A DNA stretch of 64,000 nt from Actinomadura macra NBRC 14102 (GCF_001552215.1 NZ_BCQT01000002.1:434001-498000), one strand, 5' to 3'; numbered from the stretch's first letter, positions 16,641 to 27,098 are shown. A program made the numbers and translations. Notes: generated by a model not told the origin, from the sequence alone.

Positions 16641-17726
16641 ATGGCCATGACACGAGTTCGTCCCAGCCGCGCGTTGTTCAAGACGCGCGGCCGCCCCACC
16701 GGAGTGCCGGTACAGAGCCGCGACTCCGCCGTCATCGACTGGGCCGCCTACATCGACGGCCACCGCGTCTCCACGGCCACCGTCGGCGACGCCGTCCGCC
16801 TCATCCGGGACGGCAGGCTCACCGCCGACGGCGACTCCGCCGGCTTCGTCTGGGTCGGCCTGCACGAGCCGTCCGCGACCGAGCTCACCGAGCTGGCCGA
16901 GGTCTTCGGCCTCCACCCGCTCGCCGTCGAGGACGCCATCCACGCCCACCAGCGCCCCAAGCTCGAACGCTACGACGACGTCCACTTTGTCGTCATGAAG
17001 ACCGTCGGCTACGTCGCCAGCGGCTCCGGCGGCGCCGAGGTCGTCGAGACCGGCGAGATCATGATCTTCTGTGGCCCGGACTTCGTCGTCACCGTCCGGC
17101 ACGGCGCCCACGGCGAGCTCGGCTCCGTCCGCGAACACCTCGAAGACGACCCCGCCCGGCTCGCGAAGGGCCCCGCGGCCGTCCTGCACGCCGTCGCCGA
17201 CCGCGTGGTCGACGGCTACGTCTGCGTGGCCGACGCCGTCCAGGAGGACATCGACGAGGTGGAGGAGGCCGTCTTCTCTCCCGAACGCACCGACGAATCG
17301 CGCCGCATCTACCGCCTCAAGCGCGAGGTCATCCAGCTCAAGCGCGCCGTCGGCCCCCTCGCGGGCCCCCTGCGCAACCTCTCGGGCCGCCGCTTCGTCC
17401 CCACCGAGATCAAGGAATACCTGCGCGACGTCGAAGACCACCTCACCCGCGTTCGCGAGCAGGTCGAGTCCTACGACGAGCTCCTCAACCCGATCCTGCA
17501 AGCCCACATGACCCAGGTGACCGTCGCCGACAACCAGGACATGCGCAGGATCTCCGCCTGGGGTGCCCTCTTCATGGTCCCCACCGCCATCGCCGGCGTC
17601 TACGGCATGAACTTCGACTTCATGCCCGAAACCGAATGGCGCTACGGCTATCCCATGATCCTCGGTTTCATCGCCCTGGCCTGCTTCTCCCTCTACCGAG
17701 GCTTCCGCCGCAACGGCTGGTTGTAG
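16641..17726 (+). CDS. corA: CorA-type magnesium and cobalt transporter
   Basis: 361 residues. A long cytoplasmic domain holds the usual helices (DAVQEDIDEVEEAVFSPE, VREQVESYDELLNPILQAHM). Two C-terminal membrane helices enclose the signature GMN at about residues 322-324 (VYGMNFDFMPE). CorA forms a pentameric channel that takes up Mg2+. The ATG is preceded by GGAG. It stands alone, followed by a hairpin, and its unusual 5' region suggests post-transcriptional control. Confidence 0.93.
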   Translation: MAMTRVRPSRALFKTRGRPTGVPVQSRDSAVIDWAAYIDGHRVSTATVGDAVRLIRDGRLTADGDSAGFVWVGLHEPSATELTELAEVFGLHPLAVEDAIHAHQRPKLERYDDVHFVVMKTVGYVASGSGGAEVVETGEIMIFCGPDFVVTVRHGAHGELGSVREHLEDDPARLAKGPAAVLHAVADRVVDGYVCVADAVQEDIDEVEEAVFSPERTDESRRIYRLKREVIQLKRAVGPLAGPLRNLSGRRFVPTEIKEYLRDVEDHLTRVREQVESYDELLNPILQAHMTQVTVADNQDMRRISAWGALFMVPTAIAGVYGMNFDFMPETEWRYGYPMILGFIALACFSLYRGFRRNGWL

Positions 17727-17735
17727 TTCTTGGGG

Positions 17736-17759
17736 GAGCACCCAGCCCCCCGGCTGCTC
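17736..17759 (+). terminator. Hairpin after corA
   Basis: Outer arms GAGC/GCTC and inner arms AGCC/GGCT around a CCCC loop, ten bases past the corA stop. Confidence 0.45.
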
Positions 17760-17834
17760 GCCCTCCTCCTCACTCGCAGAGCTCGCTCCGCGTGCCTGTC
17801 CCGTAACCCTCGGGAACGGGAGACGACGGCTGGG

Positions 17835-17972
17835 TCAGCGTTGTAGCCACTCGTCGAGGAGCGTGGCCTCAGCCTTGCTGAGAGTCCCCACGAGGACCTG
17901 GCAGAGGCCGCGGCCCTCGACCTGTCCGAAGACGCCCGCCCTCGACGGGATCACGCCACCGCTGACGGCTCC
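17835..17972 (-). pseudogene. Possible C-terminal gene remnant
   Basis: Between two stops the minus strand reads 45 codons ending in VLVGTLSKAEATLLDEWLQR and a TGA. The last 30 residues look like real protein, but there is no start, no ribosome site and no partner domain. I do not recognise the family. It is most likely the tail of a deleted gene. Confidence 0.25.
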
Positions 17973-18111
17973 CTACACGCTGGACTTCGGCGACGTGGCG
18001 GAAATCCTCAGCCGCATCACTGGCCGGACCAACCCCACGCTGGAAGTCACCATCGGCCACCCCACAACTACCGTCCACCAGGTCTTGGGGGCCACCTTGC
18101 GCCCCCGGTAG
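17940..18111 (+). pseudogene. Possible remnant of a NAD(P)-dependent epimerase (NmrA-like)
   Basis: The plus strand has a stretch reading PYTLDFGDVAEILSRITGRT. It resembles the segment that follows the active site in NmrA-like NAD(P)-binding proteins, where 'alTFaDVAeiLSevTGR' is common. There is no N-terminal Rossmann part and the frame ends soon after. With the opposite-strand remnant it marks this gap as decayed sequence. Low certainty. Confidence 0.25.
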
Positions 18112-18133
18112 TCCGCTCTAGGACTCGCTGTCC

Positions 18134-18148
18134 TGCCCGTTGCGGGCA
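18134..18148 (-). terminator. Small hairpin after the kinase gene
   Basis: TGCCCG-TTG-CGGGCA, 30 bases past the stop of the phosphotransferase gene. Confidence 0.4.
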
Positions 18149-18178
18149 TGTGAGGCGCCGGACCTCGGGAACCTCGCA

Positions 18179-18982
18179 TCAGTGGCCTTGCGCCACGACT
18201 CCGCGATGTTCAGTCCACCGCCGGCCGGCGGCCACCATAGCCTCAAGCCACGACTCGTTGGGATACCGGTCCGCCCGCCGTCGGTACATGCGCAGATTCG
18301 CGGCAGCGAACGCATCGATCGCGCGAGGGTCGGCATCTGCCCACGCCACGCATCCGGCGGCCAGCGTCTCGGCCGCCAAGGCAGTGTGCCCGGCGGCGAT
18401 AAGTTGGAAGACGAGCAGGGCCGCGTCGATAAAGGCCGCACCGCGTGTCGGCCAAGACCAGTCCACCACCCACGTCCGTCCGGCCCCAATGATCAGGTTG
18501 GACTGGTTGATGTCGGTGTGCAGGAGGCTGTCGCCCTGGAACATGGCGGCTTCAGCATTGCCGGCGGTGAACCGATCCCATCGTGTTTCGGGCCAGTCTC
18601 GGGCCACCTCGGGCAGAGGCAGGCCTCCGATCCGGTTCAGGAGGTCGATCACCGCAGGCAGGTCCCGCGAGTCTGGGGTGAAGTCCGCCGGCCGCCCCTC
18701 GATCACTTCGAACCCGATCGCCAGCCACGCCTCGTCCTCGACCCGCCACAACACCGTTGGGGAGAGGGGGACGACGTGCGGATTGATCGACTCTTCCCGG
18801 ATCAGGGAGTCACGCCGCCCACCGGGCCGGTTTCGGAACGCCTTGACGAAGAACGGCCCTTTTTCGCACTCGACCAACGCAGTGACGTCGGAGCTGTTTC
18901 CGGCCTCGGATGGGCGAATGTTGGTCACTTCGCCTGTTTGCTGTTGGAGTAACGCGACGAATTCAGGTCCGGGAAGCCGCAC
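18179..18982 (-). CDS. Aminoglycoside-phosphotransferase-like small-molecule kinase
   Basis: 267 residues with the APH/choline kinase fold. The catalytic loop LLHTDINQSNLII gives H155, D157 and N162, and the metal-binding aspartate is D174 in VVDWSWPTRG. An N-lobe lysine is in GPFFVKAF. The family phosphorylates sugars, aminoglycosides or other small alcohols; the substrate here is unknown. It starts nine bases after the radical SAM gene, so the two are surely co-transcribed and probably act on the same product. Antibiotic resistance is possible but not indicated by close likeness to known resistance enzymes. Confidence 0.8.
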   Translation of the reverse strand: MRLPGPEFVALLQQQTGEVTNIRPSEAGNSSDVTALVECEKGPFFVKAFRNRPGGRRDSLIREESINPHVVPLSPTVLWRVEDEAWLAIGFEVIEGRPADFTPDSRDLPAVIDLLNRIGGLPLPEVARDWPETRWDRFTAGNAEAAMFQGDSLLHTDINQSNLIIGAGRTWVVDWSWPTRGAAFIDAALLVFQLIAAGHTALAAETLAAGCVAWADADPRAIDAFAAANLRMYRRRADRYPNESWLEAMVAAGRRWTEHRGVVAQGH

Positions 18983-18991
18983 AGAACTACC

Positions 18992-19837
18992 TCAATTCCT
19001 TGGGCTGCACCCACTACCCGGGAAACCCGGGGTGCATTCGTCGTCCTCGTCCGGCCCGCCGGTCATCGCCTGAATGATGGCCTTCGCGTGTGACATGGTG
19101 ACACCGCCGAGGATATCGGCGAGGGACTCCTCCTGGACCTTGCCCACGCCCATCCATCCCGACATGACGCAGGGGGACACGGTGCCGTCCGGGCCGATCG
19201 CTGCGCGCCCGAAGCCACATCCCCCGCAGAGACGGGCGGGATCGGGCTCTTGATCGGCGGCGGCCCGTCCGAAGGGCCGGGTGCTGTCCACACGGATGTC
19301 GCGAACGCCGAGAACCTCCAGATCCCGACGTGCCGCGTCAATGCGCTGTGCATCCCTGGTGGCGATGATTCCCACACGGAGCGGGATGCCCAGCTTGACC
19401 GACTTGATGATGTTCTCGCGTGTCCGTTGGTGGCTCGGTCGCCCGGTGACGGTTTTGTGTTCGTCGGGCTGATCTGAGTAGTACGAGGTGCGCAGTGAGA
19501 CACCGTCGCGCTGGAACAGTTCCCACCACACTCCAGGGACGCTGACCAGATTGGTGAACACTTCGGCCCGCAGGCCCAGGGAGAGTGCGTACTCCACTAG
19601 TTCGACGGCATGCGGGTGCAAGGTCGGTTCTCCGCCGATGAACTGGACGCCGCCCACTCCGCAGCATGTGGCCTGATCGAGGACACTGATCCAATCGTCC
19701 CGCGTCATGGTGCCGTGCGTGCCCTCCGGTCCCGATGAGTTATAGCAGTGACCGCATTGGAGTTGGCACTTTCGGGTCAGATCAAGCCAGAGGAAACGAG
19801 TGGCCGCCCGCTCGCTGATCTCCGTCGCTGTGATCAA
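18992..19837 (-). CDS. Radical SAM enzyme with SPASM-like cysteine tail
   Basis: 281 residues. The SAM cluster motif CQLQCGHCY supplies C24, C28 and C31, followed by GGEPTLHPH. A SPASM-like region CGGCGFGRAAIGPDG with CVMSGWMGVG follows, and the protein ends DECTPGFPGSGCSPRN, so auxiliary cluster ligands are likely. Members modify peptides or small molecules by radical chemistry. A TTG start is read because AAGGAGA lies seven bases upstream. It is the first gene of an operon with a kinase. No obvious precursor peptide gene was found within 350 bases, so a RiPP role is open. The coding sequence is less GC-rich than its neighbours, which hints at transfer. Confidence 0.82.
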   Translation of the reverse strand: MITATEISERAATRFLWLDLTRKCQLQCGHCYNSSGPEGTHGTMTRDDWISVLDQATCCGVGGVQFIGGEPTLHPHAVELVEYALSLGLRAEVFTNLVSVPGVWWELFQRDGVSLRTSYYSDQPDEHKTVTGRPSHQRTRENIIKSVKLGIPLRVGIIATRDAQRIDAARRDLEVLGVRDIRVDSTRPFGRAAADQEPDPARLCGGCGFGRAAIGPDGTVSPCVMSGWMGVGKVQEESLADILGGVTMSHAKAIIQAMTGGPDEDDECTPGFPGSGCSPRN

Positions 19838-20170
19838 TGCGTGGTCTCCTTATTCTGATCACAGTTTCTGTGGCACTAATCGACGCTACGGCTTGAGTGG
19901 CCAGGTGCATAGGCGTGTGAGCATGGTGTTCCTGTGAAGTGATGTATTTGCTGTCCAAGAATGTGGAATTTTCGCTACAAAGCGACCATTGTGCTTGGTT
20001 GTCTCAGCTCCGGACAGGAGGGGATGTCGTGTCGGGGTTGGACGTGACGCCGTGCTTGCTGCGGGACGCGCATATGCGGCGTCCTGGCGGCGGGCCCCGC
20101 AGATCGCGTGTGCGCGCAGTTCCGGACATGCCTGGCGTGCGAAACCTCGGACCGCACGGAATTCGGCTGA
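19838..20170. other. Upstream region of the radical SAM operon with palindrome
   Basis: AT-richer than its surroundings. It holds the palindrome CACAG-TTT-CTGTG at 19860-19872, 23 bases before the radical SAM start, in operator position. A plus-strand frame from GTG 20029 has a good AGGAGG site but its 50 codons, which run into the GDPD 3' end to 20181, show no coding character; I do not call it. Confidence 0.4.
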
Positions 20171-21034
20171 CTATCGGCTAGTGCGCGGCTTTGTTCGCGG
20201 GGTGGGGGCGCGGTCGGGGTAGTCGGTGACCAGGGCGTCCACGCCGTATTTGGTCAGGCGGGACATGTCCTCGGGGTCGTTGACCGTCCAGGCGACCACC
20301 GGGAGGGCCAGGGCGTGGGCGTCCTCGACCAGGCCCGGGGTGATCAGGGTGTGGTCGGGGGACAGGGCTGTCGCTCCCGCTGCCACGGCGGCGGCTATCG
20401 GGTCGGCGGGGTCCTGGCCGGCCAGCCAGGGGGTGCCGGGAGCGAGGGTCTTACGCTCGATCAGCGCTACTCGGCCGACCATGGGGTGGTGGCGGCGGGC
20501 CTCGGTCAGGACGCGCCAGTCGAAGGCCAGGAGGCGGCTGCGCAGGGTCAGACCGGCGGATTCCAGGACGGCTGCGACGGCCGAGGTGAAACGGGCGACG
20601 TCCTCGTCGGGCCAGGTGGGGTCGGTTTTCAGCTCGACGGCGAGCCGGACGTCGGACGGGGCGAGGAGGGCGCAGGCCTCGGCGAGCGTGGGGATCGGGG
20701 TGCCGGGCATGGGGAATTGCGTCGCCGTGAAGGCGTCGTCGGAATGCCGGACGCCGGCGTCCAGGGTCTTCAGCTGCGCCAGCGTCAGGTCCCTGATCGG
20801 CTTGCCGACGTAGGGGAACGCGGGGTCGCCCGAGTGGACTGGGGCCGTGTCGGTGAGGGTCACCGGGGAGAGGAGCTGGTCGTGGCAGAGGACGACCACA
20901 CCGTCGGCGGTGATGCCCACGTCCAGCTCGATGGCGTCCACGCCCAGTTCCAGGGCGTGGACGAAGCCGGGCAGGGTGTTCTCCGGGCGGAGGCCACGCG
21001 CGCCGCGGTGACCGTGGACCTCAGGGGCGGACAC
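20171..21034 (-). CDS. Glycerophosphodiester phosphodiesterase
   Basis: 287 residues, a TIM-barrel GDPD. The motif HRGARGLRPENT (residue 8 onward) with ELDVGITADG and CHD supplies the catalytic histidines and the metal-binding acids. It cleaves glycerophosphodiesters to glycerol-3-phosphate and an alcohol. No signal peptide is seen, so it should be cytoplasmic. The GTG start has only a weak ribosome site. It follows the VOC gene by 60 bases on the same strand and may share its transcript. Confidence 0.9.
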   Translation of the reverse strand: MSAPEVHGHRGARGLRPENTLPGFVHALELGVDAIELDVGITADGVVVLCHDQLLSPVTLTDTAPVHSGDPAFPYVGKPIRDLTLAQLKTLDAGVRHSDDAFTATQFPMPGTPIPTLAEACALLAPSDVRLAVELKTDPTWPDEDVARFTSAVAAVLESAGLTLRSRLLAFDWRVLTEARRHHPMVGRVALIERKTLAPGTPWLAGQDPADPIAAAVAAGATALSPDHTLITPGLVEDAHALALPVVAWTVNDPEDMSRLTKYGVDALVTDYPDRAPTPRTKPRTSR

Positions 21035-21094
21035 GGCACCGCACGTTACCTCTCGTGGCCGAACGTCCGGTGGATGAAGGGTGAAAACGCCTGG

Positions 21095-21472
21095 TCAGGT
21101 GGCGGATACGCGCGCTTGGAGCAGGCAGAACTCGTTGCCCTCTGGGTCGGCGAGGACATGCCAGGGTTCTTCGCCTGTCTGGCCGATGTCGGCGAACCGT
21201 GCTCCCGCGGCCAGGAGGCGTTCGAGCTCGGTGTCCTGGTCGCGGTCGGTCGCGTTGATATCGAAGTGCAGGGGCAACTTGCCGTTCTTCGGCTCGTGTG
21301 CCTTGCTCAACACCAGGGTGAGCTGGAGACCGCCGGTTCCTGGTGGGGGACCGATCTCGATGTCCTCGCCATCTCGCAGCAGGATCACGAAGCCCAGCAC
21401 CTCGCACCAGAATGCGGCGAGGCGCTCCGGGTCACGACAGTCCAGCACGAGTTCGGTGATGCGGCTTGCCAC
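21095..21472 (-). CDS. VOC-family (glyoxalase-like) protein
   Basis: 125 residues, two beta-alpha-beta-beta-beta modules. The module starts are ITELVLDCRDPERLAAFWCEVLGF and LPLHFDINATDRDQDTEL, and it ends EPWHVLADPEGNEFCLL. This is the Glyoxalase_6-like subgroup, usually of unknown substrate. The GTG start has GGGAGAGG upstream. It starts 37 bases after the purA stop, so it is likely read through from purA. Confidence 0.82.
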   Translation of the reverse strand: MASRITELVLDCRDPERLAAFWCEVLGFVILLRDGEDIEIGPPPGTGGLQLTLVLSKAHEPKNGKLPLHFDINATDRDQDTELERLLAAGARFADIGQTGEEPWHVLADPEGNEFCLLQARVSAT

Positions 21473-21509
21473 GGCCTCTCCCTATGATCGTGAGACTTGG
21501 CGCGCGGCG

Positions 21510-22913
<1,404 letters not shown>

Positions 22914-24005
22914 TCACGGCCGCGTGGCGCGGTGCGGCCAGTAGTTCTCGGCGAAGAGCCTGGCCACCAGCTCGCCTCGGCTGGACACGCGTGTCTTGGC
23001 GAACACCGTCTTGACGTGGTCGCGGACGGTGTGCGGCGAGATCATCAGCGCGGCGGCGATGCCGCCGGTGGACAGCCCGCGCGCGATGAGCTGGGTGATC
23101 TCCAGCTCCCGGGCGGAGAGCCCGTAGGTCTCGGCGATGATCGGCGCCATGTCGGAGCTGGCGGCGGGCTGGACGATCACCGCGACGTGGCCGCCGGAGG
23201 GGCCGTCCAGGCAGGACGCGTGGCAGACGAGCCACTGGCCTTCGCGGGTGCGGATCCGCACGCGGGCGGCCCCGCGGTCGTGTCCGGCGGCGACGGCGCG
23301 CGCCTGGGCGGCGGTGCCGGCGAGCCAGATCGGCAGCGGCGGACCGAGCGGAGAGGGGGCGGACGGCCCGTCCGGCAGCAGCGCGAGGTAGTGGCGCGCC
23401 TCGTCGTTCATCGAGATCGGCGTGCCGGACGGGTCGAAAAGGATCAGGCCCGGATCCTGCCCCTGTACGGATCCGGGAGCACTGACGGGGCGGGTGAGCT
23501 CGCGCAGCCGCGCGGCCAGGGGTGCGGACAGGCTCGCGACGAGGGAGACCTCGTCCGGCCCGAACGGCCCCCGTCCTTCGTCGCGGAACAGGCTGACCAC
23601 GCCCCACGGACGTCCACCCACGCGCAGGACGGCGCGCAGCTCGTCCCCCACTCCCCGGCGCGCGAGGAGCTTGCGGTACTGGGCGCTGCGCGCGGGCAGG
23701 TCGTCGGTGCTCGCGCGCAGCCCGGCGGCGGGGACGGCGGCGCGCGCCAGCTCGCGGTAGGGGATGACGCTCTCCTCCAGCAGCGCGCATTCCCAGTAGG
23801 CGAAGCATTCCTCGCCCCGTCCGAGGTTCTCCACCCGCATCGGCGCGGTGACGAGTCCCGTGTCCGGGTCGGTCGCGGACCAGGCCGCCGCCTGGTACCC
23901 CACCAGGCGGCGCAGCCGCGCGGACGTGCCTCTGAAGAGGTCGGAGGCGTCGTGTGCGTGCTTCGCCCGGTCGAGGATCGTTCGCCGTTCCCGCTGGTCG
24001 ATCAC
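22914..24005 (-). CDS. LuxR-type regulator with GAF-like sensor domain
   Basis: 363 residues. The N-terminal two thirds look like GAF/PAS-type sensing (VGDELRAVLRVGGRPWGVVS at about 120-140, then GLILFDPSGTPISMNDEA). The C-terminal LuxR helix-turn-helix reads LSARELEITQLIARGLSTG and ISPHTVRDHVKTVFAKT. No response-regulator receiver is present, so it is probably a one-component sensor. It is divergent from the flavoprotein gene and may control it. The GTG start has a weak ribosome site. Confidence 0.82.
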   Translation of the reverse strand: MIDQRERRTILDRAKHAHDASDLFRGTSARLRRLVGYQAAAWSATDPDTGLVTAPMRVENLGRGEECFAYWECALLEESVIPYRELARAAVPAAGLRASTDDLPARSAQYRKLLARRGVGDELRAVLRVGGRPWGVVSLFRDEGRGPFGPDEVSLVASLSAPLAARLRELTRPVSAPGSVQGQDPGLILFDPSGTPISMNDEARHYLALLPDGPSAPSPLGPPLPIWLAGTAAQARAVAAGHDRGAARVRIRTREGQWLVCHASCLDGPSGGHVAVIVQPAASSDMAPIIAETYGLSARELEITQLIARGLSTGGIAAALMISPHTVRDHVKTVFAKTRVSSRGELVARLFAENYWPHRATRP

Positions 24006-24123
24006 CCGTCCAGGCTGCCTCGCGTCCGGCGCGGCCTGACCCCCTCACATGGGGGATTCCGGGCTGGGAGAACCCCGCGCCGAAGGGATGGGACGCGCGT
24101 GGGCGGCCGACGACGCTGACGCC

Positions 24124-25572
24124 ATGAACATTGCGATCATCGGGGCCGGTGCCGCCGCCGTCGGGCTGCTGGACGCACTGGACCCCGCCCTTGTGGAGAC
24201 CGTCACCGTGTTCGACCCCGCGCCGCTGCCGTGGCGTGGTCGCCCGTACCGGCCCGACCTGGCGTCCGTCCTCGTCAACGCCCCTCCGGAGATCATGTCG
24301 ATCCGGGCCGGTGACCGGGACCATTACGCGGGTTGGCTCGACGAGAATGTTCCGGGCGCCTACCTCGACGAACGGCTCGGACGGCCCGTCCCACCCCGCG
24401 CCGTCTACGGGGAGTACCTGGCGGAGACAGCGGAGACGGCCCTCGCCCGTTTCCCCGCCGCGAGGCTGGTTCAGGAGGCCGTCACCGGGATCTCGCTGGG
24501 CGAGCGGCCGGTGGTGGAGACCGCAGGCGCCCGCTACACAGCCGACCAGGTCGTCCTCTGCGTGGGCGGCGGCACTCCCCGCGACCTCTACGGCCTGACG
24601 GGCGTTCCCGGCTTCGTGGCCGATCCGTACCCGCTGGAACAGACCCTCGCGACGATCCCGTCCGGCCAGGACGTGATCGTTCTCGGCAGCGGCCTGACCG
24701 CCGTCGACATCGTCGTCTCGCTCGCCGCGCGCGGGCACACCGGAAGGATCAGCCTGGCGTCGCGCAGCGGTGCGCTTCCGTACGTCTGGCAACGCCCGGT
24801 CGAGACGGAGATCAAACACCTGACGGCCGACCGGCTGCGGGGCCCGGTCACGCTCGGCACCCTGTCCGACCTGATCCGCCGGGAACTGGCGGAACACCAC
24901 GAGGACTGGGACGACCTGGCCGCCGCCATCGCCATGCCGCCGGACCCCGTGACGGCCCTGCGCGAACAACTCGCCCTGGTGGACGCGCCGCTGCGGGGCC
25001 GCCGGATCCTTCAGGAGACGGCGCACACGCTGGGCCCCGCCGTCTGGCGGCTCCTTCCCGAACCCGACCGGCGGCGGCTGCGCGAGGACCATTTCCGGAC
25101 GATCACGGGCCTGGCCTCGCCCATGATCCCGGGGAACGCCGCCGTCCTGCTGGAACTGCTGGACGCCGGCGCCCTGGAACTGCTCTCCGGAATGACCGGG
25201 ATCGAGGCCGGTTTCCGCCTCGGCCACGCCACCGGGACCCGCGCCGCCGACGTCGTGATCAACGCCGTCAACCCGCCGCCGCACGCGATCCCCCAGCGCG
25301 CCGAGCCGCTCGTCACGTCCCTGCTCGCGCAGGGCGCGTCCCGGCACCTCGACGGCGGTCTCACCGTCGACACCGGGCATCTCGTCGTCGCCGGACGCGC
25401 TGACCCGCGCCTGCACGTGGTGGGTGACCTCGCCGGCGGCGGTCCCTTCATCACTTCGGGCATTGCCGGCGTGGCCGCCCAGGCCCACCGGACGGCGCGC
25501 TCCATCCAAGACCGGTCGGGGGATGAGTCCCCTGACCGGTCTCGGATGAGCGTGGCACTGCGCGACGCCTGA
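24124..25572 (+). CDS. FAD/NAD(P)-binding flavoprotein
   Basis: 482 residues with two dinucleotide-binding motifs: IAIIGAGAAAVGLLDAL at the start for FAD and VIVLGSGLTAVDIVVSLAARG near residue 200 for NAD(P). The C-terminal LHVVGDLAGGGPFITSGIAG is a third flavin contact. This matches the FAD-NAD(P)-binding group that includes hydroxyacylglutathione-type and lysine N-monooxygenase-like oxidoreductases; the substrate is unknown. The ATG was chosen as the Rossmann motif begins at once; a weaker in-frame ATG lies 36 bases upstream. Its stop is 13 bases from the direct repeat that starts the cassette. Confidence 0.78.
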   Translation: MNIAIIGAGAAAVGLLDALDPALVETVTVFDPAPLPWRGRPYRPDLASVLVNAPPEIMSIRAGDRDHYAGWLDENVPGAYLDERLGRPVPPRAVYGEYLAETAETALARFPAARLVQEAVTGISLGERPVVETAGARYTADQVVLCVGGGTPRDLYGLTGVPGFVADPYPLEQTLATIPSGQDVIVLGSGLTAVDIVVSLAARGHTGRISLASRSGALPYVWQRPVETEIKHLTADRLRGPVTLGTLSDLIRRELAEHHEDWDDLAAAIAMPPDPVTALREQLALVDAPLRGRRILQETAHTLGPAVWRLLPEPDRRRLREDHFRTITGLASPMIPGNAAVLLELLDAGALELLSGMTGIEAGFRLGHATGTRAADVVINAVNPPPHAIPQRAEPLVTSLLAQGASRHLDGGLTVDTGHLVVAGRADPRLHVVGDLAGGGPFITSGIAGVAAQAHRTARSIQDRSGDESPDRSRMSVALRDA

Positions 25573-25584
25573 GGTCGGCTCAGG

Positions 25585-25632
25585 TCAGGCGCCGAGCTCG
25601 TCGGCCGCCGCGGGGCTGCTGTCGCGCAGGAA
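25585..25632. repeat. Left copy of a 48-bp direct repeat
   Basis: 48 bases, 46 identical to 29306-29353 and in the same orientation. The first 26 bases match fully. The right copy is the 3' end of the DUF3151 gene with its stop codon; the left copy forms the 3' end of the MFS gene in the same reading frame. The pair bounds 3.7 kb that holds three genes. Confidence 0.9.
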
Positions 25633-26898
25633 GGACGTGCCCCTGCCGGCGTCGGGCGCCGGGCCGCCTGCCGGGCCCGGCGCCGTGGCCAGGGAACGGC
25701 TGCCGGAGCGGGTGAACAGGCAGAACGCGACGGTGACGGCGCTGACCGCGGCCAGGAACGTCCAGGCGGCGGCGTATCCGGGGCCGTCCACGATGTGCCC
25801 GAACGCCCAGGGCAGGACGAACCCGCCGACGGCCGAAATGGTGAGCATGAGCCCGATGGCGGTGCCGATGTTCTCCGGCGCGAGACCCTTCATGCCGCCC
25901 GGGACGGTCTGCCAGACCGCGAAGACGAAGTTGAACATGAACCCGACACCGAACGCGGGGATCCAGAACGTGTGCGGGCCGGACAGCGGGATGCAGGCCA
26001 GCGCCACCGCCTCCAGGACGGCGCCGGCGGCGAACAGGGTCCGCGGGCTCAGGTAGCGGTCGGCGAGCCAGCCCGCGGCGATGCTGCCGGGGACGCCGGC
26101 GATGCCGATGAGGAAGGCGGCCGCGCCCACCTGGTCGCCGGGAATGTGCCGGTCGTCGCCGTAGCCCGAGATCAGCTGGGAGGCGCCGAGGTAGGAGCCG
26201 TACGCGCCGAAGAACGCCAGGCCGTACAGCCAGATGTCCTTGTTGAACAGGGCCTGCTGGAGGCCGGCGCGGGTCAGGTGGGCGCCGGCGAGGGGACCGG
26301 CGTCGCGCGGCACCCGGAAGAACAGCGCGCTGACCGCGGCGACCACGAGGCACAGCACGCCGCCGATGACGATCGACGTCCGCCAGGAGGTGGCGTCGGT
26401 GAGGTCGGCGAAGGCGTACAGGCCGAGCGCGGTGCCGACGCTGAAGGCGGCCGAGGAGATGCCGAGCGCGAGGGCGTGCTGGTGGTCGCGGAACCAGATG
26501 CTGACAGCGGCGATGCCGACCGCGGCGAAGACGGACGCGCCGACGCCCGCGACGGCGCGCCACAGCACCAGTTGCGCGAAGGACGTCGACGTCGCCGACA
26601 GCAGCGATCCCGCCGCCTCGATCGCGAGACCGAGCGCGAGCGTCCGGCGCAGGCCCCACTTGGTGGCGAGCAGGCCGCCGGGGATGTGCAGGATGCCGTA
26701 CGCGGCGACGAACACCGAGATGAGGAACGCCACGTCCGGGATCGGCTTGTCGAACTCCTTCCCGATCGCGGGGAAGCCGGTGGAGATGTCGAACCAGTTG
26801 ATGGTCATGGCGATGAATCCGGCGGAGACGATCGCGAGCATGACCCATCGGGTGGCCGGCGGGTCGTTTTCGGGCATGGTGGGACCTGGGTCGCGCAT
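25585..26898 (-). CDS. Major facilitator superfamily transporter (cassette member)
   Basis: 437 residues with about 12 membrane segments; the first is VMLAIVSAGFIAMTINWF and the family loop between helices 2 and 3 is IPGGLLATKWGLRRTLA. It is an ACS/OxlT-like carrier with substrate unknown; context suggests an aromatic or quinolone-type compound. The ATG follows AAGGAG. The last 16 residues, ending FLRDSSPAAADELGA, are not MFS sequence. They match the C-terminus of the DUF3151 protein encoded at 29306 (FLRDSSATAADELGA), because the gene runs into the left direct repeat. So the 3' end was swapped during rearrangement, and the natural MFS C-terminus is lost or altered. It lies 200 bases after the dioxygenase gene. 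Confidence 0.85.
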   Translation of the reverse strand: MRDPGPTMPENDPPATRWVMLAIVSAGFIAMTINWFDISTGFPAIGKEFDKPIPDVAFLISVFVAAYGILHIPGGLLATKWGLRRTLALGLAIEAAGSLLSATSTSFAQLVLWRAVAGVGASVFAAVGIAAVSIWFRDHQHALALGISSAAFSVGTALGLYAFADLTDATSWRTSIVIGGVLCLVVAAVSALFFRVPRDAGPLAGAHLTRAGLQQALFNKDIWLYGLAFFGAYGSYLGASQLISGYGDDRHIPGDQVGAAAFLIGIAGVPGSIAAGWLADRYLSPRTLFAAGAVLEAVALACIPLSGPHTFWIPAFGVGFMFNFVFAVWQTVPGGMKGLAPENIGTAIGLMLTISAVGGFVLPWAFGHIVDGPGYAAAWTFLAAVSAVTVAFCLFTRSGSRSLATAPGPAGGPAPDAGRGTSFLRDSSPAAADELGA

Positions 26899-27098
26899 GG
26901 TGGGCTCCTTGCGGGGACGGAACGGCAGGTGAGCGGTTGGGAAGCCTGAGGCCGGCCGGCTCCGTCAGGACGTCCGCGTAAGGGGAGCGGTGGAGTGCAG
27001 GAACACCTCGGCGTCGTCCCGGTCCGGGACCGCCTGCGTCCTCACCGGCGGTGGGTGTCCGCCATGCGGTGCGGTGTCCTGCAAAGAGGATGACGTGG

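Noticed and set aside
20029..20181. 50-codon frame with a good AGGAGG site near the radical SAM operon, considered as a RiPP precursor
   Set aside because: It is on the opposite strand, runs into the GDPD gene, is Arg/Pro-rich and has no core motif.
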